DNA of 64,000 nt from Streptomyces sp. NBC_01439 (GTDB taxonomy: Bacteria; Actinomycetota; Actinomycetes; Streptomycetales; Streptomycetaceae), in contig NZ_CP109487.1 in the NCBI RefSeq assembly GCF_036227605.1, forward strand, positions 5,619,001-5,683,000, read 5' to 3'. The translations under genes and the position numbers were made by a program. A model generated the notes under the pieces. The model was given only the letters and a program-made list of their open reading frames with translations, was not told where the DNA came from and did no database searches. How positions within the stretch are numbered: the stretch's first letter is position 1; the number at the start of each line of letters is the position of its first letter. This document shows, piece after piece, positions 6,241 to 12,728 of the stretch.

Positions 6241-6951
6241 TCAGCCGGCGGTGGCCCGCACCCGCCGCAGCGCGGCCACCGGGTCCGCGGCCCGGGTGAC
6301 CGACCGGCCCACCACGACGTGCGAGGCCCCGGCCGCGAAGGCGGCCCGCGGCGTTCCCGGCCGGGCGTGCCCGCCCGCCGTGCCCTCCGGCTCCAGGACC
6401 ACCCCCGGCGTGACGATCAGCCGGTCCGGCCCCAGGAGCGCGCGCAGCGCCCCGGCCTCCCGCGGCGAGGCGATGACCCCGTCGCAGCCCGCGCCCACGG
6501 CCAGCCGGGCCAGCCGCAGCACCTGTTCCCCGGTGTCCGCGGCGACACCGATGTCCGCGAGGTCGCTCCGGGTCATGCTGGTGACCACCGTCAGCGCGAG
6601 CACCCGCAGCCGCGGGAACTCCCGCGCTGCCTCCACCGCCGCGGACACGATCCCCGTACCGCCCATCGCGTGCACGGTCACCATGGACGCGCCCAGCGCG
6701 CCCGCGGCCCGGACCGCTCCGGCGACGGAGTTCGGGATCTCGAAGAGCTTGAGGTCGAGGAAGACCTCGTGCCCGCGCCCGACGAGGTCCCGCACGAGAC
6801 CGGGGCCCGCCGCGGTCAGCAGCTCCAGGCCGATCTTGTAGGAGCCGCACGCGTCGCCGAGGCGCTCGACGAGCGCCTCGGCGGCCCGGCGGTCGTCGAA
6901 GTCCAGGGCGACGATGACCCTGCGGTCGGCGGGGGGAAGGTCGGTGTTCAC
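6241..6951 (-). CDS. pyrF: Orotidine 5'-phosphate decarboxylase-type protein with altered catalytic motif
   Basis: 236 residues with an OMP decarboxylase TIM barrel of the short (group 1) type. Candidate active-site residues are Asp17 (VALDFDD), Lys39 (YKIGLEL), and Asp66 and Lys68 in FLDLKLFEIPNS. The family signature is D-x-K-x-x-D-I-x-x-T; here the second Asp is Glu71 and the Thr is Ser75. Phosphate-binding loops (IVTPGV, VVGRSVTRAADP) are kept. The known reaction is decarboxylation of OMP to UMP in pyrimidine synthesis. There is no pyrimidine gene cluster here, and Streptomyces pyr operons normally carry the longer PyrF type, so this may be a paralogue with a different or weakened activity. 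Confidence 0.75.
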   Translation of the reverse strand: MNTDLPPADRRVIVALDFDDRRAAEALVERLGDACGSYKIGLELLTAAGPGLVRDLVGRGHEVFLDLKLFEIPNSVAGAVRAAGALGASMVTVHAMGGTGIVSAAVEAAREFPRLRVLALTVVTSMTRSDLADIGVAADTGEQVLRLARLAVGAGCDGVIASPREAGALRALLGPDRLIVTPGVVLEPEGTAGGHARPGTPRAAFAAGASHVVVGRSVTRAADPVAALRRVRATAG

Positions 6952-6967
6952 TCCGCCATTGTCAGGG

Positions 6968-7525
6968 TCACCGTCCGGCGGGAACCTGGCAGGACTCCGC
7001 GAAGCCCTGACTGGTCAGGCCGAAGGCGCTGTTGACGCGCGAGCGCCAGTTCTCCAGCGCGACCATCGCGGTGAGTTCGACGAACGCCTCCTCGCCGAGC
7101 CGCGCGATCAGCTCCCGCGCGAGCTCGTCCGTGACCGCCGGCTCGGTCTCCGTCATGGCCTCGGCGTACTCCATGACCAGCAGTTCCAGCTCGGTGAACA
7201 CCTCACGGGCCTCCCGCCACTGCGGCACCCGCTCGATCTTCTCCGTCGGCACGCCCAGCTCGTGGCCCTCCCAGTAGCCGAAGTCCATGCACCACGAGCA
7301 GTTGATGCGGGCCGCCGCCGCCATCACGGCGAGGTGCTTCAGCCCGCCGTCGAGCGCGTTCCACTTGGCCGCGCTCCGCTCCAGCCGGACGTACGAGAGG
7401 AGCACGCGCGCGTGGTGACCGTAGGCCTGCCCGGGGTCGAGCACCTTGCCGTAGGTGCGGCGCGAGTACCAGGCCCCGATCCGCATGAGCAGGGTGCGGG
7501 GCGGGGTGAGCGAGATACGCGGCAT
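6968..7525 (-). CDS. Carboxymuconolactone decarboxylase (AhpD-like) family protein
   Basis: 185 residues from ATG 7525; AGGGAG is 9 nt upstream of this codon but directly abuts the in-frame ATG at 7534, so the downstream ATG is preferred. All-helical CMD fold with ARINCSWCMDFGYWEG, where the C-S-W-C pair is the thiol/disulfide centre of AhpD-like peroxidase partners, followed by a conserved acidic helix (LELLVMEYAEAMTETEP). Members are peroxide-handling oxidoreductases or hydrolytic decarboxylases; which applies is not decidable from sequence. It lies 16 bp upstream of the pyrF-like gene in the same direction. Confidence 0.85.
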   Translation of the reverse strand: MPRISLTPPRTLLMRIGAWYSRRTYGKVLDPGQAYGHHARVLLSYVRLERSAAKWNALDGGLKHLAVMAAAARINCSWCMDFGYWEGHELGVPTEKIERVPQWREAREVFTELELLVMEYAEAMTETEPAVTDELARELIARLGEEAFVELTAMVALENWRSRVNSAFGLTSQGFAESCQVPAGR

Positions 7526-7620
7526 GACAGTCATCTCCCTGGCCGGGGCGGTCTTCGTTTCCGCCGTCACCAGGGAGGACCGGACAGCCGCGCCGGATGT
7601 GACAGCCGCCGGGCCCTTTT

Positions 7621-7872
7621 CTAGGCGCCTCCTCCGCCGGGCGCCGCGGGCGCGATTCCGGGCGCAATTCCGGGCGCGATTCCGAGCGCGCCGAGGAGCC
7701 GTTCCGCGAGGTCCTCCGCGAAGGCCTCGGAGCCGGTGAGGACGGCCCGCACACCCTCCGGGTCGGCCGTCAGTCCGCCGGCGGCCGCCCAGTCGAGCGC
7801 GCCCGCGAGGGCCGCATCGACGGGGAACCGGTCCACGGGTATCTCGTAGTCCTCGGCCGTGGGGAACGCCAC
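7621..7872 (-). CDS. Small hypothetical protein with Gly-Ile-Ala-Pro triplet tail
   Basis: Coding is supported by strong G/C bias at third codon positions throughout. I take GTG 7872 (or TTG 7878) as start, giving 83 residues; an ATG at 7953 would overlap mtnP. The protein is acidic and mostly helical (YEIPVDRFPVDAALAGALDW, then GVRAVLTGSEAFAEDLAERLLGAL) and ends with three GIAP units encoded by a 12-bp tandem repeat. It follows mtnP by 32 bp on the same strand and may be co-transcribed. No family is recognised. Confidence 0.5.
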   Translation of the reverse strand: MAFPTAEDYEIPVDRFPVDAALAGALDWAAAGGLTADPEGVRAVLTGSEAFAEDLAERLLGALGIAPGIAPGIAPAAPGGGGA

Positions 7873-7904
7873 TGACAACGAGGCCGGGTTGCCGCCAGCA
7901 GGGG

Positions 7905-8738
7905 CTAGGGCAGCTCGATGCCCAGGTCCCACCCGTCGTGCGCGTGCGTGCACAGGCAGGCCCGGGTCTCGGTGGCCGGCAGGGCCGCTACCGCGTCGAA
8001 GAGGACCTCGCGCAGCCGCCCGACGTTCTCGCCGAACACCTTCAGGACCTCGGTGTGGGAGACGCCCTCGCCGGTCTCCGCGCCCGCGTCCAGATCCGTG
8101 ACCAGGGCCATCGAGGTGTAGCAGAGCCCCAGCTCACGGGCGAGGACCGCCTCCGGGTGCCCGGTCATGCCGACCACCGACCAGCCCGCCGCCGCGTGCC
8201 ACCGCGACTCGGCGCGCGTCGAGAAGCGCGGCCCCTCGATGACGACCATGGTGCCGCCGTCCACCGGCTCCCAGTCCCGCCCGCGGGCCGCCGCCAGCGC
8301 CACGGACCGGCCCACCGGGCAGTACGGGTCGGCGAAGGTGGTGTGCACGACGTTCGGCACGGAACCGTCGGGCAGCGGCTCGCCGTCGAAGAAGGTCTGG
8401 GCGCGGGCCTTCGTACGGTCGACCAGCTGGTCGGGAACGAGCAGCGTGCCGGGCCCGTACTCGGCCCGCAGACCGCCGACCGCGCACGGGCCCAGCACCT
8501 GGCGGACGCCGACCGAGCGCAGGGCCCACAGGTTCGCCCGGTAGTTGATCTTGTGCGGCGGGACGGTGTGGCTGCGTCCGTGCCGGGGCAGGAAGGCCAC
8601 CTGGCGCCCGGCCAGCTCACCGACGTAAAGGGAGTCGCTCGGGGGTCCGTACGGGGTCTCCACCTGGATCTCGGAGACGTCCTCCAGGAAGGAGTAGAAG
8701 CCCGAGCCGCCGATGACACCGATCTCTGCGTTCACCAT
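7905..8738 (-). CDS. mtnP: S-methyl-5'-thioadenosine phosphorylase
   Basis: 277 residues from the codon at 8738. Nucleoside phosphorylase fold of the MTAP type: GVIGGSGFYSF at the N-terminus (phosphate loop), LPRHGRSHTVPPHKINYRAN, then FADPYCP, and MVVIEGPRFSTRAES, GMTGHPEAVLARELG and LVTDLDAG in the base- and ribose-binding half. The enzyme splits methylthioadenosine, a by-product of polyamine and related synthesis, with phosphate to adenine and methylthioribose-1-phosphate in the cytoplasm. Length is normal. No other methionine-salvage gene is adjacent. Confidence 0.93.
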   Translation of the reverse strand: MVNAEIGVIGGSGFYSFLEDVSEIQVETPYGPPSDSLYVGELAGRQVAFLPRHGRSHTVPPHKINYRANLWALRSVGVRQVLGPCAVGGLRAEYGPGTLLVPDQLVDRTKARAQTFFDGEPLPDGSVPNVVHTTFADPYCPVGRSVALAAARGRDWEPVDGGTMVVIEGPRFSTRAESRWHAAAGWSVVGMTGHPEAVLARELGLCYTSMALVTDLDAGAETGEGVSHTEVLKVFGENVGRLREVLFDAVAALPATETRACLCTHAHDGWDLGIELP

Positions 8739-8771
8739 GCGGTCCACCCTAAGGCCCTGCCGTGGGCATGC

Positions 8772-8809
8772 CGAAGGCCCCGCTGCCGGCTGGGGCGGCG
8801 GGGCCTTCG
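8772..8809 (-). terminator. Hairpin downstream of the FmdB-type gene
   Basis: An 11-bp inverted repeat (CGAAGGCCCCG with its complement at 8799-8809) lies 10 bp past the FmdB-type stop on the minus strand. There is no T-run, as is usual for Streptomyces terminators. Confidence 0.7.
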
Positions 8810-8819
8810 GGGGAAGCGA

Positions 8820-9140
8820 TCAGGCGGCCGACGTGGAGCTGCTGCTCGTCGAGCTCGACGACGTCGAGGAGGACGAGGCGGCAGGAGCGGCGGCAGCGGT
8901 CGACGTCGAGGACGACGAGGAGCTGGACGACGGCTTCGAGGCAGGGGTGCTGCTCGACGACGCGCCACGGCTGTCGTTCCGGTAGAAACCGGAGCCCTTG
9001 AAGACGATGCCGACCGCGGAGAACACCTTCTTCAGGCGTCCGTCGCAGCTCGGGCACACGGTCAGTGCGTCATCGGTGAACTTCTGCACGGCCTCAAGGC
9101 CCTCACCGCACTCGGTGCACTGGTACTGGTAGGTCGGCAC
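8820..9140 (-). CDS. FmdB-family zinc ribbon protein with Ser/Thr/Ala-rich tail
   Basis: 106 residues from GTG 9140, fixed by AGGAGG 7 nt upstream. The N-terminal 40 residues form a zinc ribbon (CTECGEGLEAVQKFTDDALTVCPSC: two CxxC knuckles), followed by KKVFSAVGIVFKGSGFYRND, all typical of the FmdB/putative regulatory protein family. The last 46 residues are almost only Ser, Thr, Ala and Pro, a low-complexity tail that varies between species. Molecular role is unknown; family members are proposed regulators by analogy with the formamidase/amidase operon protein FmdB. Confidence 0.9.
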   Translation of the reverse strand: MPTYQYQCTECGEGLEAVQKFTDDALTVCPSCDGRLKKVFSAVGIVFKGSGFYRNDSRGASSSSTPASKPSSSSSSSSTSTAAAAPAASSSSTSSSSTSSSSTSAA

Positions 9141-9207
9141 GAATTTCCTCCTGGCACTCTGACTCAATGAGTGCTAACGACGCTCCATGGTGACGTATTC
9201 CGGCGGA

Positions 9208-10590
9208 TCAGTCCACCGTCACCGGCACGCGGTGACCCATCCCACGCTCGTTCACCCGGTTACGGGAGGTTGTTGAGGGGGTGGCGCGGGTGGTAGCCGG
9301 GGCCTTCGGCTCCGTCTTCACGGGGGCCGCGGGCGCGTCCTCCTGCGCGGAGGCGTTCACGATCCGGCCCGGGGTCTTCGGAGCGAGCCGCGCGCGCAGC
9401 GCCAGCAGGGCGGTCAGCGCGAGGGCCGTGGCGCCCATGGGCACCAGGAAGCCGAACGAGGATCCGTGCGCGTCCGTCAGGCGGCCGGCCAGGATGACGG
9501 CGACGGCCTGACCGAAGGCGATCGAGCCGGTCAGCCAGGTGAAGGCCTCGGTCCGCGCATTGGCGGGGACCAGCTGCTCGACCATCGTGTAGCCGGTGAT
9601 CAGTGCCGGGGCGATGCACAGGCCGACGACCAGGCCGAGTGCGCCCAGCACGATCATCGAGTTCGCGGCCCACAGGACGGAGGCGGCGGCGGTGAGGCCG
9701 ACGTAGCCCAGGATCAGTCGGCGACGCGGGCCGATCTTCCAGGCGATGGCGCCCATGGCGATGCCGGCGATCATATTGCCCGCGGCGAAGACCCCGTAGA
9801 GCAGGCCGTTGGCGCCGGGGTTGCCCATCTCGTTGGAGAAGGCGGCGAGCGAGACCTGCATGCCGCCGAAGACGGCGCCGATCCCGAGGAAGGCGAAGAT
9901 CAGGACGCGCAGGCCGGGGAAGGACAGCGCGAAGGCGCGCTTCTCGCCGGTGGCCGACGGGGCGTGCGTCTTGGGCTGGCTGGCCCGCTGGGCCGCGAAG
10001 AGCAGGCCGCCGAGCAGGGTCAGGGCGGCCTCGGTGACCAGACCGGCCGCCGGGTGGACGCCGGTGCACAGCGCGGTCGCCAGGACCGGGCCGACGACGA
10101 AGGTGAACTCGTCAGTGACGGACTCGAAGGCGGCGGCCGTCGGCAGCAGCGGCGAGCCCTCCAGCGTGGCGGCCCAGCGCGCCCGGACCATCGGTCCGAC
10201 CTGCGGCACCGAGGCACCGGTGGGTACGGCGGCCAGTGCCAGCGCCCAGACCGGCGCGTCCAGCAGCGCGAGCGCGGCCAGGCCGGTGACGGCGGCGGAG
10301 TGCGCGAGGACCACGGGCAGCAGGACGGCGGTCTGGCCGAAGCGGTCGGTGAAGATGCCCATCAGCGGGGCGGACAGCGCCATGGAGATACCGGTGACGG
10401 CGGCGACGATGCCGGCGCTGCCGTAGGAACCGGTGGTGTGCTGGACCAGCAGCAGGATGCTGATCGTCAGCATCCCGAAGGGGAGCCGTGCTGCGAAGCC
10501 GGGGAGTACGAAGCCGAGGGCGCCGGGAGTGCGCAGGAGCTGTCCGTAACCGGGGCGGGCGGACGAGTCGGACGTGACCGCGGATGTCAC
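9208..10590 (-). CDS. Major facilitator superfamily transporter
   Basis: 460 residues from GTG 10590, preceded by GGAAAGG at 10 nt; longer frames to 10743 lack a ribosome site and membrane-type sequence. Twelve hydrophobic helices can be laid out, with the MFS motif-A-like loop GIFTDRFGQTAVLLP after helix 2 and the corresponding AWKIGPRRRLILGY after helix 8. The C-terminal 50 residues are a Pro/Ala/Thr-rich cytoplasmic tail. It resembles drug-efflux type MFS permeases, but substrate cannot be told. It is monocistronic with a long upstream region. Confidence 0.88.
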   Translation of the reverse strand: MTSAVTSDSSARPGYGQLLRTPGALGFVLPGFAARLPFGMLTISILLLVQHTTGSYGSAGIVAAVTGISMALSAPLMGIFTDRFGQTAVLLPVVLAHSAAVTGLAALALLDAPVWALALAAVPTGASVPQVGPMVRARWAATLEGSPLLPTAAAFESVTDEFTFVVGPVLATALCTGVHPAAGLVTEAALTLLGGLLFAAQRASQPKTHAPSATGEKRAFALSFPGLRVLIFAFLGIGAVFGGMQVSLAAFSNEMGNPGANGLLYGVFAAGNMIAGIAMGAIAWKIGPRRRLILGYVGLTAAASVLWAANSMIVLGALGLVVGLCIAPALITGYTMVEQLVPANARTEAFTWLTGSIAFGQAVAVILAGRLTDAHGSSFGFLVPMGATALALTALLALRARLAPKTPGRIVNASAQEDAPAAPVKTEPKAPATTRATPSTTSRNRVNERGMGHRVPVTVD

Positions 10591-10989
10591 GGCCTTGCCT
10601 TTCCGCTGCCTGGTAGAGCGTCCCCGTCTGCGGACGGTGCTTCGCCTTGTGAGCGGCCGCACCCGTACATGTGGGAGCCCCGAGAGCTGTCCTCTTGCGC
10701 AGAACCGAGTGATACCTGGGCGCCCACGTCGGGGTGGTGCCACGGCCGCTTTGCGGTCGCGCCAGCTCTGCGTCAGGCAGAGTTGGTTCGATCTGGTGTG
10801 CCTTCATCGTACAGGGAAAGCCACTACCACGCCCTGTGAATTCGGTGACAGGGGGTGTCTTCGCCTGGGATTAACGGCCGCTTCGCAGGTAAAGAGCCCG
10901 GAAAAGCAGGCAAAGGCGGGCATATCTCAGCGAACTCGGCTGAATTAGAACGGCGCTCTAACACGTTTTGCCAGTACTCCGGCGGCGCG
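10591..10989. other. 399-bp intergenic region upstream of the MFS gene
   Basis: No convincing gene on either strand. It holds a short inverted repeat (CCCTGT at 10832-10837 with ACAGGG at 10848-10853) and several AT-richer spots compatible with a promoter for the MFS gene. The 3' end of the antiporter gene (minus strand) borders it at 10990. I see no known riboswitch or regulator box. Confidence 0.5.
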
Positions 10990-12495
10990 CTAGCGCGAAC
11001 CGGGTCCGCCGGTGCCCAGCCACCCCGCGAGCTTGCCGCCCCGGGCCACCGCCCGCAGCCGTGCCTCCGCCGCGTCCCGCACCGGATCCGTGGCCACCAC
11101 CAGCAGGTCGTCCCCGCGCCGCAGCACGGTCGACGGCGCAGGTACGAAGCTCTTCGCGTCCCGGACCACCAGCGTGACCGACGCCCCCGGCGGCAGCCGC
11201 AGCTCGCTCACCTCCACGCCGTGCATCCGCGAGGCCGGCGGGATGGAGAAGGACAGCAGGTGCCCGCGCAGCTTCTCCAGCGGCGCCGACTCGATCCCGA
11301 GGTCGAGGGCGCCCTCGTCCCCGTTCCCGAGGTTCAGCTTCCGCGCGAGCCAGGGCAGGGTCGGCCCCTGCACCAGGGTGTAGACGACGACCAGCACGAA
11401 GACGATGTTGAAGACGCGGTCGCTGCCCTCGATCCCGGACACCATCGGGATGGTCGCCAGGATGATGGGTACGGCCCCGCGCAGGCCTGCCCACGACATC
11501 AGCACCTGCTCCTGCCAGGAGATCCGGAAGGGCAGCAGGCTGACGAAGACCTCCAGGGGGCGCGCCACCATCGTCAGCACCAGCCCGATGACCACGGCGG
11601 GCCAGAAGTCGCGGACCAGCTCGTGCGGGGTGACCAGCAGGCCCAGCAGCACGAACATGCCGATCTGGGCGATCCAGCCGAGCCCGTCCGCGAAGCCCCG
11701 GGTGGCCGGCCAGTGCGGAAGCTTCGCGTTCCCGAGCACCATCGCCGCCAGGTAGACGGCGAGGAAGCCGGAGCCGTGCGCGATGGCACCGGCCGCGTAC
11801 GCCACGATGGCGATGGCCATCACGGCGATCGGGTAGAGGCCGGAGGCGGGCAGCGCCACGTGCCGCAGCCCGTACGCGCCCAGGAAGCCCACGGTCAGGC
11901 CGATCGCGGCGCCGATCGCCAGCTCCAGGGCGATCTTGCCGATCAGGACGTACCACTCGTCCACCGGGCCGACGGTCGAGAAGGCCACCACCAAGATGAC
12001 GACGGGTGCGTCGTTGAATCCGGACTCGGCCTCCAGGACGCCGGTGATCCGGGCGGGCAGCGGCACCTTGCGCAGCACCGAGAAGACGGCCGCCGCGTCG
12101 GTCGAGGAGACGACCGCGCCGATCAGCAGGGCCTGGCGCCATTCCAGTCCGACCAGGTAGTGCGCTCCCGCCGCCGTCACGCCCACGCTGACCGCTACGC
12201 CCACCAGTGACAGCATGACCGCCGCCGGCAGGGCCGGCTTGATCTCTTTCCACTTGGTGCCCAGACCACCCTCGGCGAGGATCACGACGAGTGCGGCATA
12301 ACCGATGACCTGGGTCAGCTCGGCATTGTCGAATGCGACGTCACCGATGCCGTCCTGGCCTATGGCGATGCCTATGCCGAGGTAGATGAGCAGGCTGGGG
12401 AGGCCGCTGCGTGAGGAGATGCGTACCGCCGCCACGGCGACGAGCAGCACGAGCGAGCAGACCAGCAGGAGCTCATTGAGCGTGTGGACAGTCAG
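10990..12495 (-). CDS. Potassium/proton antiporter, CvrA/NhaP2 type (CPA1), probable CTG start
   Basis: 501 residues if started at CTG 12495. The membrane part has about 12 helices with the CPA signature region (AEGGLGTKW, then VVSSTDAAAVFSVLR and AESGFNDAPVVIL, where the Asp residues bind cation). After it comes a cytoplasmic RCK_C/TrkA_C domain (about residues 395-480). The frame's first ordinary start, GTG 12450, would cut into the first helix. Upstream CTG 12495 has GAGGAGGG 7 nt before it and restores MTVHTLNELLLVCS, so I choose CTG. Such transporters exchange cytoplasmic K+ for H+ and are gated by nucleotides through the RCK domain. Confidence 0.85.
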   Translation of the reverse strand: MTVHTLNELLLVCSLVLLVAVAAVRISSRSGLPSLLIYLGIGIAIGQDGIGDVAFDNAELTQVIGYAALVVILAEGGLGTKWKEIKPALPAAVMLSLVGVAVSVGVTAAGAHYLVGLEWRQALLIGAVVSSTDAAAVFSVLRKVPLPARITGVLEAESGFNDAPVVILVVAFSTVGPVDEWYVLIGKIALELAIGAAIGLTVGFLGAYGLRHVALPASGLYPIAVMAIAIVAYAAGAIAHGSGFLAVYLAAMVLGNAKLPHWPATRGFADGLGWIAQIGMFVLLGLLVTPHELVRDFWPAVVIGLVLTMVARPLEVFVSLLPFRISWQEQVLMSWAGLRGAVPIILATIPMVSGIEGSDRVFNIVFVLVVVYTLVQGPTLPWLARKLNLGNGDEGALDLGIESAPLEKLRGHLLSFSIPPASRMHGVEVSELRLPPGASVTLVVRDAKSFVPAPSTVLRRGDDLLVVATDPVRDAAEARLRAVARGGKLAGWLGTGGPGSR

Positions 12496-12502
12496 CGGGC
12501 GG

Positions 12503-12510
12503 CCCTCCTC
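12503..12510 (-). promoter_or_regulatory. Ribosome binding site supporting the CTG start of the antiporter
   Basis: On the minus strand this reads GAGGAGGG and is 7 nt upstream of CTG 12495. No ATG, GTG or TTG in frame is served by it. Confidence 0.6.
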
Positions 12511-12728
12511 AATGCGTCCGGTGGATCGATCCTCCCGGCGACAAGTTCGGCAAGTAGTTCGTTACCTTACCTAATATTTGACGCGCCCTTTACGCGATAA
12601 CCACATTGTGAAACGCCTGTTCCCCCCTGTCCTCAGCACCTCGACCCCTGGCGGATCAACGAAGGCGGTCGTACGCCTATGGTTGCTCCCAGTACTCCCA
12701 GGACCACCCTGCCCCTCTAAGGACAGCG

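Noticed and set aside
12565..12574. DmdR/IdeR-like half site (TTAGGTAAGG on the minus strand) between the antiporter and acylase genes
   Set aside because: Only the left half of the 19-bp iron box is matched; the right half fails.
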